From a bacterium (lineage in GTDB: Bacteria > Electryoneota > RPQS01): a stretch of DNA of 44,250 nt. Within the stretch, counting starts at the first letter, position 1. Each line of letters begins with the position of its first letter. The stretch covers positions 1-44,250 of the forward strand of contig JAHJDG010000210.1 of assembly GCA_018812265.1 (NCBI GenBank). The letters are read 5' to 3'. Below the pieces are notes generated by a model. That model had not been told where the DNA came from, ran no database searches, and worked only from the letters and a program-made list of their open reading frames with translations. Shown piece by piece: positions 1-8,320 of the stretch. Both the position numbers and the translations under genes were made by a program.

Positions 1-162
1 TGCTTGGTCGTTACTTCCGAATCTCCCTGCCTACCCCCGGCCCGAATTCACGGCTCCCCTCGGCCTTGTGATGGGACGATAACTACCCATGAGAGCCGGC
101 CTCGAGGAGGATTATTGCCAAATCCGAGAGGTTCGTCCGGTTCGTTCCTTCATTTGGAAAGC

Positions 163-191
163 TTGACTTGTTCACCATTGTTTGCTATACT
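163..191 (+). promoter_or_regulatory. Strong sigma70-type promoter
   Basis: TTGACT at 163-168 and TATACT at 186-191 are separated by exactly 17 bases, close to the housekeeping consensus. Transcription would start near 197-199. The only downstream features before the terminator at 382-417 are a 54-codon frame and strong RNA pairings, so the promoter appears to serve a short transcript of about 220 nt. Confidence 0.7.
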
Positions 192-196
192 TGCCT

Positions 197-417
197 ATGA
201 ACGACTTTCCCAATGGATCTCGGAATAACTTTCATGACCATGATTCGGTACACGCTTCCCTTCATTCCGATGATGATTTCGCAGATTGCCTTTACGGCCC
301 TGCCGAATCCCGTGAATGCCGGACCTTCTGGCGCTGGGAGAATGCCGAGATAATCCACTGAACCTATTGGATTTATGTAGGAAAAACCCACCGCCGGAAA
401 CAGGGCGGTGGGTTTTT
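197..417 (+). ncRNA. Candidate short structured RNA, or leaderless small ORF
   Basis: This unit lies between a good promoter and a good terminator. Several long-range pairings are visible: TGGA/TCTCGG (214-223) with CCGAGA/TCCA (345-357, three bases bulged), GATTCGG (242-248) with CCGAATC (303-309), and a small hairpin at 318-332. A closing stem, open middle and side hairpin recall a 6S-like rod, but I cannot match conserved 6S bases. Alternatively an ATG at 197, practically at the predicted start of transcription, opens a 54-codon frame ending at 361 (starts MNDFPNGS, ends NAEIIH, rich in Asp and His). That would be a leaderless mRNA. I recognise neither product. The RNA reading is favoured by the nested helices. 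Confidence 0.4.
382..417 (+). terminator. Rho-independent terminator (bidirectional shape)
   Basis: A perfect 14-bp stem (382-395 with 404-417) encloses an 8-base loop. The arms end in A5 and T5, so it can act on either strand. It closes the short transcript that begins near 198 and insulates it from the MATE gene. Confidence 0.85.
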
Positions 418-491
418 CACTCGCTTGCGAGCGAGTCAAGTGTCCGCCACCGCACCTGCGCCGACTGAACCAGCCAGTTATCCACATCATT

Positions 492-1910
492 ATGTTGCGT
501 ACACGTCCTCCGCGCCGCGTCGCGGAAATCCTCCACGGGCCGCTGAATGGGGCTCCGCCACCCGGCTTCACCCGCGACATCAGGCGGGCTATCATGAAGA
601 ACGTCCTCTCCATGGGGCTGCCGTCTATGACCGGATTCATGGTTATGACGGTCTACGAACTCGTGGACATGTTCTGGCTGGCTCGCATCAGCCCCGCGCC
701 GGTGGCGGCGGTGACGATGTGCACCACCTTCGTGTGGCTGCTCTCATTCACGAATATGATCATCGGGCCCGGCAGTCTGGCCGTAATCAGCCGCCGTTTC
801 GGAGAGGGTGATTTGCGGCGTACCGAACGTTCCATCAAGAACACGTTCATCCTGAAGTTCACGTTCGGTTCACTGTTCGGGTGGCCGGTGATTCCAGCTC
901 TACCGTGGGTGCTGAACTTCCTCGGAGCGTCGCCGGAAGTCCAGCGGCTCGGCGTGACCTACGGCACGGTGCAACTGCTTATGCTGGGAGTGACGATGGC
1001 CGGCTATTCGGTCTATACCGCCCTCCGCAGTATCGGCCGGCCGGCCGCGGCTTTGTGGATTCAAGTCGTCACCACCGTGCTCAACTGCCTGCTTGATCCG
1101 CTTTTCATCTTCGGCTGGGGTCCGTTTCCCGCGATGGGAATCTTCGGGGCCGCCCTGGCCACGGCGATCTGTCACGTGCTGGTGGTCGTAATGGGATTTG
1201 CCGCGCTGGCTCATCGTTCGTCACCGGTGCGAGTCCGCTGGTTCGACCGGGCCTTGCCGGTAGCCAGCGAGATGGTGCAGATGATGCGAATCGGACTTCC
1301 GGCGGGTATCAACCAACTGGCCTACTCGTTTGCCACGCAGATGGTCATCAAGATCGTGGCCTCCTATGGGATGGCGACGGTGGCTCTCTACGGAATGAGC
1401 GTCAAGGTTCTTCACTTTGGCTGGATGGCGATTGTGGGACTCGGGCTGGGAACGGGCGCGCTCGTCGGCCAATATCTGGGCAGCAAGGAACTGCACAAGG
1501 CATGGCTGGCCTCCGTGCTTTCGATCCGGCTGGCGGTGTGGCTGACCCTCGGCTACGCGGCGGCGATTCTGCTGGGTGCGCCGCTTATCGTTCGAGGATT
1601 TTTCCCGGAACCGGAAATGGCGGAGCTGGGAATAACGATTCTCCGGATTATGGCGATCAGTGTGCCCTTCGTCGGATTGCACATCGGAGCGGAGATCGTT
1701 TTCGAGGGCGCGGGACAGAATATTCCGCCCATGCTGCTGGGCATTATCCACTCGTGGCTGGTGGTGATTCCTACGATGTACCTCCTGGGTCCGCTTCTGG
1801 GCGGTGCCGCTCATATGGTTATGCTGGGTTGGACTCTGGCGCATATCGTCGGCGGCGCGGCGGCGCTGTGGCTGTTCCGCCGGGGCACCTGGCTCCTGCA
1901 TGAGGTGTAA
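492..1910 (+). CDS. MATE-family multidrug/Na+ antiporter
   Basis: The 472-residue inner-membrane protein has about twelve hydrophobic segments in two homologous halves, as expected for MatE transporters (NorM/DinF-like, usually 440-470 aa). They export drugs or metabolites in exchange for Na+ or H+. The first helix carries the family-typical GLPSM...VDMFW pattern, and later segments have the usual Gly/Pro-rich pattern (LGLGTGALVGQYLG near residue 325). The frame is open upstream to 408, but that start lies inside the terminator at 382-417, so the ATG at 492 is preferred. It has no clear Shine-Dalgarno site. An ATG at 594 would remove a basic N-terminal tail. The substrate cannot be told. The gene appears to stand alone. 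Confidence 0.85.
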   Translation: MLRTRPPRRVAEILHGPLNGAPPPGFTRDIRRAIMKNVLSMGLPSMTGFMVMTVYELVDMFWLARISPAPVAAVTMCTTFVWLLSFTNMIIGPGSLAVISRRFGEGDLRRTERSIKNTFILKFTFGSLFGWPVIPALPWVLNFLGASPEVQRLGVTYGTVQLLMLGVTMAGYSVYTALRSIGRPAAALWIQVVTTVLNCLLDPLFIFGWGPFPAMGIFGAALATAICHVLVVVMGFAALAHRSSPVRVRWFDRALPVASEMVQMMRIGLPAGINQLAYSFATQMVIKIVASYGMATVALYGMSVKVLHFGWMAIVGLGLGTGALVGQYLGSKELHKAWLASVLSIRLAVWLTLGYAAAILLGAPLIVRGFFPEPEMAELGITILRIMAISVPFVGLHIGAEIVFEGAGQNIPPMLLGIIHSWLVVIPTMYLLGPLLGGAAHMVMLGWTLAHIVGGAAALWLFRRGTWLLHEV

Positions 1911-2017
1911 GGGTAGCGAGCGGCGTGACCCTCGGCTTACACATTTTTCTTTGGCACAATACATGCTCTCTTAAAGTTGCTTACTCCCTTTCAACAAGCG
2001 GAGAAACGCATGATTTT

Positions 2018-2074
2018 CAGAGCCTTCCAGAGGATTGCGGTGATTCCGTTCCGATGGAGGGCTCTGCATTTTTT
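2018..2074 (+). terminator. Terminator or leader attenuator before the secreted-protein operon
   Basis: A 12-bp stem (2018-2029 with 2055-2066, one G-U pair) is followed by CA and six Ts. It lies 108 bases after the MATE stop and 58 bases before the next start codon. It may simply end the MATE transcript. No good promoter is visible between it and the gene at 2132, so it could instead be a leader attenuator for the following operon. A weaker imperfect hairpin with a T-rich tail lies directly after the MATE stop (1907-1952). Confidence 0.65.
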
Positions 2075-2131
2075 GCGCGAATGCATTTCTGATGCACGAA
2101 ACAGAAGTTCCAAAGACTCTGGAGGCACAGC

Positions 2132-4264
2132 ATGCACATTATCGCAAGATGTCTGATTTGGGCGGCGGCACTTGCTTTGGCCGGTTCGGTGTTGGGGCAG
2201 AGTTGGACGTGGCAAAGCCCGCAGCCGCAAGGAAACTATCTGAACGACGTCGAAATCTTCGCCAATGGAACGGGCTGGGCGGTGGGCACATGCGGTGCCA
2301 TCCTGCACACCACCGACGGCGGACAGAACTGGTCGGCGGAGCAGATTGATTCCGGTCTGGATTTCTCGGCGGTGGATTTCGCAAATTCGAGTTGTGGCTG
2401 GGCCTGCGGCACGGAACGGCGACCGAGTGGTTCACGAGCGGGAATCATGTGTACCACGGACGGAGGGGCGAGCTGGGTCGTTCAATATGAGAGAACCTCC
2501 GCCAATATGAAAGACGTGTTCTTTGTGAACGAACAGCTCGGATTCGTGCTTGCCCAGGATTATGACATCAGCGGCAGCGTCGTTTTGCGAACCACCGACG
2601 GCGGCGCAACCTGGGTTGCGTACTTTGCCGACTCGACGGGCAGTCTGGAGTGTCTGGCCTTTGCCAGCGAGACCGTGGGCTGGGCGATTGGCTTGAAGGT
2701 GGTTCGCACGACCGACGGCGGATTGACCTGGCAGCGGACGACATATGAGTATCTCTATGGATGGGATGCGCACTTCTTTAATGAGCAGAACGGCCTGGTA
2801 ATGGGTTTTCGCCATCTCTATTCCACCGTGGACGGAGGAAGCAGTTGGAGTCAGTGGACCATTCCGCGGGAGGACAATCAATACGCTTTGAGCATGGATT
2901 TCCCTTCGTCCGAGGAAGGCTGGATCGTCGGATCGAACGGGCTGGCCCTCAACACGACGGATGGCGGAGGGACGTGGCAGCCGCGAACCATTCCGATTTC
3001 CGTTTCTTTCAGCGGGGTATCCTTCACTAACGGTCAGACCGGCTGGGCCGCCGGGCAGGGCGGAAGGATTTTTCACACGGATAACGGCGGGTTGTCGTGG
3101 ACTCTTCAGGCCGGAGTGCGAATCAGCGAACGCATTCTATATGGTGTGGATTTCGCGGATTCGGTCTCCGGTTGGATTTGCGGGAATCGAGTCATTCTTC
3201 GCACGACGGATGCGGGAGTCTCATGGATCCATTGCCGCGAGGATTCCACCCTCGGCTATGCCGATATTGAAAGCATCGCCCCGAATGAAGCGTGGGCCGC
3301 TCTGTCTCGCGACTCGCTGATTCACACCACCGACGGCGGCACGACGTGGGACGCTCGCTTTGTGGGTGTTCACACGATTGAACGCCTGCAGTTCGTGTCA
3401 CCCGATACCGGTTTCGTTCTCAGTCATTCGGGGATCGCGCGGACCGTCAACGGTGGACAGACGTGGGAGTACACGGAGGTGGAACTTCCCGGCTGGAACG
3501 CGTTCGGAATGTGCTTCGTGGACGGCAACCGTGGCTGGATCGGCGGCGGCAAACCGGGATTCATCCTCCATACAACGGACGGCGGACTCAGTTGGACGAC
3601 ACAATACTTCGACAGCACGTGGGGCGAAACCATCATCGAGGATTTGTCCTTCAGCGATTCCCAGAACGGCTGGGGAGTGGGTTGGTACAATACCGTTTTT
3701 CACACGACCGACGGCGGCCAGACCTGGATAGAGGAGGACGTCGGTTCGAGTTCTTCCCACACTCGGGTTTGTTTCACCGACGTGGATCATGGATGGGTTG
3801 TTTCCGAGAATGCCGGACGGACATTTTACACCACGGATGGTGGAGAGACGTGGAATGTGACCGCGGCGGCGGTTGATGGAGGTCTGTTTGACGCCTGTTT
3901 CCCGGATGCGCGGCATGGGTGGGCGGTCGGCCGGGAGGGCGTGATCGTTCGCTGGGAGAACACAACCACTCCGGTAAATCCGCGTCCCGAGTCGGCGCTG
4001 CCTTTGTCCTGTTCGCTCGCGGCCTATCCCAATCCTTTCAATCCGCGGACAAACGTGGTGTTCGAGATTCCTTTAACCGGCCGGATTCAACTGCGGGTGT
4101 TCGACGTAACGGGCCGCCTCGTGCAGACCATCGCCGATCACGTGATCCCGGCAGGTAGCCATACGCAGGTTTTCGACGGCTCTCATCTGCCGAGCGGAAT
4201 TTACTTCGTTCAGCTTCGCGGAACGGATTTCGGAGTGACGAAGAAGCTGGTTCTTTTGAAATGA
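2132..4264 (+). CDS. Secreted YCF48-like beta-propeller protein with T9SS sorting domain
   Basis: A signal peptide (about residues 1-22, ending VLGQ) leads into about 13 repeats of roughly 45 residues, each ending in an (H/R)TTDGGxTW-type motif. This is the BNR/YCF48-like (PSII stability factor-like) propeller repeat. The last ~85 residues are a T9SS type A sorting domain (AYPNPFNP, GRLVQT, LPSGIYFVQL, KKLVLLK), so the product should be exported and anchored at, or released from, the cell surface. GGAGG at 2121-2125 sits 6 bases before the ATG. This is the first gene of the operon running to 10470. Its second repeat has a plain loop (TERRPSGSRAG) where the next two genes carry an in-frame UGA. 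The ligand is unknown. Confidence 0.85.
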   Translation: MHIIARCLIWAAALALAGSVLGQSWTWQSPQPQGNYLNDVEIFANGTGWAVGTCGAILHTTDGGQNWSAEQIDSGLDFSAVDFANSSCGWACGTERRPSGSRAGIMCTTDGGASWVVQYERTSANMKDVFFVNEQLGFVLAQDYDISGSVVLRTTDGGATWVAYFADSTGSLECLAFASETVGWAIGLKVVRTTDGGLTWQRTTYEYLYGWDAHFFNEQNGLVMGFRHLYSTVDGGSSWSQWTIPREDNQYALSMDFPSSEEGWIVGSNGLALNTTDGGGTWQPRTIPISVSFSGVSFTNGQTGWAAGQGGRIFHTDNGGLSWTLQAGVRISERILYGVDFADSVSGWICGNRVILRTTDAGVSWIHCREDSTLGYADIESIAPNEAWAALSRDSLIHTTDGGTTWDARFVGVHTIERLQFVSPDTGFVLSHSGIARTVNGGQTWEYTEVELPGWNAFGMCFVDGNRGWIGGGKPGFILHTTDGGLSWTTQYFDSTWGETIIEDLSFSDSQNGWGVGWYNTVFHTTDGGQTWIEEDVGSSSSHTRVCFTDVDHGWVVSENAGRTFYTTDGGETWNVTAAAVDGGLFDACFPDARHGWAVGREGVIVRWENTTTPVNPRPESALPLSCSLAAYPNPFNPRTNVVFEIPLTGRIQLRVFDVTGRLVQTIADHVIPAGSHTQVFDGSHLPSGIYFVQLRGTDFGVTKKLVLLK

Positions 4265-4313
4265 ACGTTCCGACATATGTAACCGCACTTCACCAATAGC
4301 ACGAGGAACCGGT

Positions 4314-6488
4314 ATGAAGAAGCAAATCTCGTTTGTGGTGTGTCTCGGTATCTTGGTGGCGGCTCCGTTTGCGAGTGCCCAAAATTGGCAATGGCAGAAT
4401 CCGCTGCCGACCGGCAATTATCTGAGCGACGTCGTTTTTATCAACGAGAACGTCGGCTGGATCGTCGGTAGCAGTGGTACGATTCTCCATACCACGGATG
4501 GCGGCGCATCGTGGACTCATCAGGGGAGCGGCACCAATTCCGAATTGACGGCGATCGGATTCTTCGACAGTCAGCGTGGTTTCGCCGTCGGCGGAGAGTC
4601 GGGTTGAGGACCCGGCGGCTGTGAGGTTCACAGCCTAATTCTCCGCACCACCGATGGCGGTGCACTCTGGGAAACGGTGTACCGCGACACAACGCAGATT
4701 CTCACCGCAGTCGCCTTGGCTGATGATCTTCACGGCTGGGCAGTGGGCCGTTTCGGGACGGTCGCTCGCACCACCGACGGCGGCGAAAACTGGCAGGCCT
4801 TCGATCTCGGTACCAGTACGCATTTGTACGGCGTCGAGTTTACGAATCCCCAGAGCGGTTTCATCGTCGGCCTCAACGGTGTGCTTCTCCACACCACTGA
4901 TGGCGGCGATACATGGGCGTATCAGGACAGCGGAACCGAGCGGTTCCTCTTCGCCTCATCGTTTGTCCTTGACTCGGTGGGCTGGGTGGTCGGCTACGAC
5001 TTGAACGAACCTGCCGGCATTATCCTGCACACGACCAATGCGGGCCAGACCTGGTTGCCGCAGGATGCCACCACCAATCGTCGTCTCCTGGACGTGAAAT
5101 TCGTCAATGACTCGACCGGCTGGATCGTGGGAGCGTCGGGAATTATTCTCCATACCACGAATCGCGGCGAAACCTGGACGTGGCTGACGGAAGGCTATCA
5201 AGAGGATATCTCCGCCCTCTGCCCGGTCAGCCGGAACGAGGCTTGGGCTGTCGGAGGGGGTGGAACCATCCGACACACGACGGACGGCTGGTTGGGTTCG
5301 GACTATCAGAATCACGGACCGAGGTACGATCTGCGCGACGTGGTCTTTCTGGATGTCGAACAAGGCTGGGCGGTCGGCTATGACTATGATTTGTCGCTGG
5401 GCATGGTTATGCACACGACCGATGGCGGAGACACCTGGCAGGCGCGGCCGTGTTCCGTTCTCACGGCTTGTCAAGGAATTTCCATGACCGACGCCCAACG
5501 CGGCTGGTGCGTCGGGTCCCATCGTATCGCGCGCACCAACAATGGTGGAACGAGTTGGGAACTTTCGTACTCGGATTCAACGATGTGGATGCGGGATGTG
5601 CATTTCATTGATGATCAAACGGGTTGGGTGGTCGGATGGGAAAGCTGGTACTACGATGCCAGAATCCTGCATACAACGAACGGCGGCCTGAACTGGAGCG
5701 AACAGACGGTGGACAGCGACTTCGGACTCTTGGATGTGGAATTCCTGGACACTCAGAACGGCTGGGCGGCGGGAAATATCGGTTCGATTCTTCATACGTC
5801 CGACGGCGGGGAAACGTGGATCGAACAATACGGAGAAGGATACCACACGTTGTACAGCTTGGATTTCACCGATCACCTGCACGGCTGGGCGGTCGGCTAC
5901 GACGAAGAGTACGTGGAGTCGGTGATCCTGCACACCGACGACGGCGGTGACACATGGAACATGCAGTTCGCGGCTGAAGATATGGGTCTCACCGGTGTCA
6001 GCTTCGCGGATGTTCTACATGGGATTGCGGTCGGTCCGGCGGGCGTTGTCCTGCGAACCGAGAATGGCGGTCAGTCGTGGACACGGGAGAACAGCGGGTG
6101 TGGCAGTGATCTTGCGGCGGTATCCCTGCTTCCATCGGGTTATACTTGGGCGGTTGGATCCGCCGGTACCATTCTGCACTCGGAGGGTCCGGCTTCCGTT
6201 CCGCCTTCGCACCGGGACATCATCCCACGCAGCATTTCGTTGACCGCCTATCCCAATCCATTCAACTCGCAAGCGGTGATCGAGTACGACGTGCCGCTGT
6301 CCGGTTCGGTGAAGCTCGCGGTCTACAACGTCAACGGCCGTTTGGTTGAGACGCTCGTGGATCGTGTTCTTCCCGCCGGATCGTACGCGAAAACTTTTGA
6401 CGGCTCTCGTTTGCCGAGCGGAATATATTTTACGCACTTGCAAGCGGCCCGGCGCTCGACAACGTACAAGATCGTGTTGCTCAAGTAG
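4314..6488 (+). CDS. Putative selenoprotein: secreted YCF48-like propeller with T9SS domain, Sec at residue 98
   Basis: Read through the UGA at 4605-4607, this is a 724-residue protein. It has a signal peptide (residues 1-22, PFASAQ), about 13 TTDGG-type propeller repeats and a T9SS sorting domain in the last ~85 residues. The UGA falls in the second repeat, between the VGG strand and LILRTTDGG. The frame continues for 23 codons with no start codon and then over 600 more, and repeat 2 is complete only if the UGA is read. The local protein is G-U98-G-P-G-G-C103-E-V-H106-S. A perfect hairpin follows 9 bases after the UGA. Many ordinary genes here stop with UGA, so a general codon reassignment is unlikely. 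A nonsense mutation is the main alternative, but the next gene repeats the arrangement. The gene starts 49 bases after the previous stop. Cargo and redox or metal role are inferred only. Confidence 0.82.
4605..4635 (+). promoter_or_regulatory. In-frame UGA with bacterial SECIS-like hairpin (first copy)
   Basis: UGA at 4605-4607 is followed after 9 bases by GGCTGTGA (4617-4624), GGT, and TCACAGCC (4628-4635), a perfect 8-bp inverted repeat. Drawn with a 7-bp stem the loop is AGGTT and begins 16 bases after the UGA. From family knowledge, bacterial SECIS elements are stem-loops just 3' of the UGA inside the coding sequence, with a G in the first loop positions. The E. coli fdhF loop is AGGUCU at a nearly equal distance. 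Direct SelB binding is inferred. Confidence 0.8.
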
Positions 6489-6521
6489 CAGGGTATCAAC
6501 GTGACACAGGGGGTCTCGATC

Positions 6522-7802
6522 ATGGCTGTCCGAATCTGCGGCTTCATTCTCTTCGTCGGTTTTCTGGCGTGTTCGGCGATGGCCCAGGAATGGCATCGGC
6601 TCGCGCCGTCTCCCCAGAATCGTGATCTGCGTTCGATCACGTTCACCGAGAGCGGCGTCGGTTGGGCGGCGGGCGACGGCGGCACGCTGCTCTGTTCCAC
6701 CGATGACGGACTTTCGTGGGTATCGCGTCCGATCGGCACGTCGGCCATGTTGCTTTCGGTGTTCTTCCTGAATGAACAAGTGGGCTGGATCGCCGGAGGA
6801 GCCGTCTCGGGCGGCGGGTGAGGGGGCGGCGGCTGTGAGTCTCACAGCACCCTTCTTCACACGACCGACGGCGGATTATCGTGGACGGCAACCGATGCTC
6901 TTGAACTGGGTGTCCTGCGCAAAGTGGTCTTTGTCAGTGCGACGGACGGTTGGCTGCTCAGCGCGACGCATGACGGTACGAATTGGATCAGCGCCGTTCA
7001 TCGCACCACCGACGGCGGCGCGACGTGGATCGTCCAATACGAAGTGAACGGCTGCCGGCTCATGGATATGGTGGTTACCGGTCAACAAACGGTGCATGTC
7101 GTCGGCTTCGACGGTCGCTATCTGTCCACCGCTGACGGCGGCGACACGTGGGCACAGCGTACCACCGGTCTGAGCGGCCCGCTGATTGGAGTGTCCTTCA
7201 CCGACAGCCTCACGGGTTGGGTCGTGGGAGAGGGCATCTTCCATACGATGGATGGCGGAGAAAGCTGGACGCGGAAGGACGAAACGAATCATCCCCTGCT
7301 GTTCAAGAGCTGCTTCCCCAGTCCGCAGATGGGATGGGTAGTCGGAGACCGCGGCGCCATATTTTACACCACCGACGGAGGAGCGAGCTGGGCCGATCAA
7401 ACCTGCTCATCGGTTTACGGTCTGAATGCCGTCTGCTTCCGAAGCGAGACCGACGGCTGGGCGGTGGGCGGCGGGGGGCCGATGTTGCACTATTCCGATC
7501 CCGATCAGACGGACCCGGTTGCTCGCGATGTAAGCGTCCCCGGCGAATACCGCGTGACGGCGTTTCCCAATCCGTTCAATGCTCAGACCACGCTCGCGCT
7601 CGAGATTCCAGTCACCTCTTCTGTCCGCGTGTTTGTCTATGACGCGACGGGGCGAATCGTAGAGATTCTCGCCGATCGTGTTTTAACGGCGGGACGGCAC
7701 AGTGTGAGCTTCGATGCTTCGCGCCTTCCGAGCGGGATGTACTTTGCGCGATTGCAGGCGGGAGATCAATCCCGTGTACATAAACTGGTCCTTGTGAAAT
7801 GA
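6522..7802 (+). CDS. Putative selenoprotein: short YCF48-like propeller with T9SS domain, Sec at residue 100
   Basis: Read through the UGA at 6819-6821, the product has 426 residues: a signal peptide (about 1-21, ACSAMAQ), six TTDGG-type repeats and a T9SS sorting domain (AFPNPFNAQ ... LPSGMYFARL ... KLVLVK). The UGA again falls in repeat 2, in G-U100-G-G-G-G-C105-E-S-H108-S, followed by LLHTTDGGLSW. The 34 codons from the UGA to the first possible restart (GTG at 6924) contain no stop. The ATG at 6522 is chosen because a G-run (about 6509-6513) precedes it by 8 bases and the signal peptide starts cleanly there. A GTG at 6501 is possible. It follows the previous gene closely, and its stop overlaps the trmO start (ATGA). 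With half as many repeats as its neighbours it is a smaller paralogue. Confidence 0.82.
6819..6848 (+). promoter_or_regulatory. In-frame UGA with bacterial SECIS-like hairpin (second copy)
   Basis: UGA at 6819-6821 is followed by GCTGTGA (6832-6838), GTC, and TCACAGC (6842-6848), a perfect 7-bp inverted repeat. With a 6-bp stem the loop is AGTCT and begins 16 bases after the UGA, the same spacing as in the first copy at 4605. The stem sequence is the same in both copies, while the loop and the bases just after the UGA differ. That pattern is expected if the structure is selected. Confidence 0.8.
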
Positions 7803-8320
7803 CGGCTGCGGAGCAAACACAAATCTTCACCGTTCGTCCCATCGGCTTTATCCGCAGTCCCTATGCGGAGCGCAAGGACATGCCGCGGCAGCCGTCCGAT
7901 TCCGATGCGCTTCCCGCCGAATTGCAGGTCCTTCCCGAGTTCCGTGCGGGACTGGCCGATCTGCAGGAGTTCGACCGCATTTGGGTCCTGGCATGGCTGC
8001 ATCAGGCGCGGCCGTTCAGCCTGCGTGTGACGCCGCCCATTGACACCGCAGAGCACGGGGTGTTCGCTACCCGTTCGCCGGATCGCCCCAATCCCATCGC
8101 GCTGTCGTGTGTTAGGCTGCAAAGCGTGAACGAAGAAACGGGAGTGCTGCGCGTCGAACGAATGGATCTTCTCGATGGAACTCCGGTCTTGGATATCAAA
8201 CCTTACATTCCCGAATCCGACGCCTTTCCCGATGCCGCCTCCGGCTGGCACGGGCGGGCGCGGCAGAAAACGAAAAGCAATCCGTCCACTCCGGACAGAA
8301 AACAGGAGTCGTCCCCATGA
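7799..8320 (+). CDS. trmO: TsaA/TrmO-family tRNA (m6t6A37) methyltransferase
   Basis: This 173-residue cytoplasmic protein of the TsaA/UPF0066 fold starts with the family signature (RPIGFIRSPYAERKDMPRQ) and carries the RSPDRPNPIALS motif around residues 97-108, which forms part of the S-adenosylmethionine site. TrmO methylates N6 of t6A at position 37 of certain tRNAs. It is shorter than the E. coli enzyme (about 235 aa) and lacks the C-terminal extension, like many homologues. Both ends overlap neighbours by the four bases ATGA, indicating translational coupling inside an operon of exported propeller proteins. That is an unexpected setting for a tRNA-modifying enzyme. Some members of the superfamily may have other substrates. 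Confidence 0.85.
   Translation: MTAAEQTQIFTVRPIGFIRSPYAERKDMPRQPSDSDALPAELQVLPEFRAGLADLQEFDRIWVLAWLHQARPFSLRVTPPIDTAEHGVFATRSPDRPNPIALSCVRLQSVNEETGVLRVERMDLLDGTPVLDIKPYIPESDAFPDAASGWHGRARQKTKSNPSTPDRKQESSP

Noticed and set aside
4-228. 74-codon frame at the left edge
   Set aside because: No coding pattern or ribosome site. It overlaps the promoter at 163-191. I see nothing assignable in 1-160.
4605-7802. Reading the two UGA-interrupted genes as ordinary pseudogenes or as separate short genes restarting at GTG 4677 and GTG 6924
   Set aside because: The 69 and 102 bases after the UGAs are in frame and complete a propeller repeat. The restart GTGs would lack a signal peptide although the T9SS domain needs export. 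Two paralogues share the same site and hairpin.
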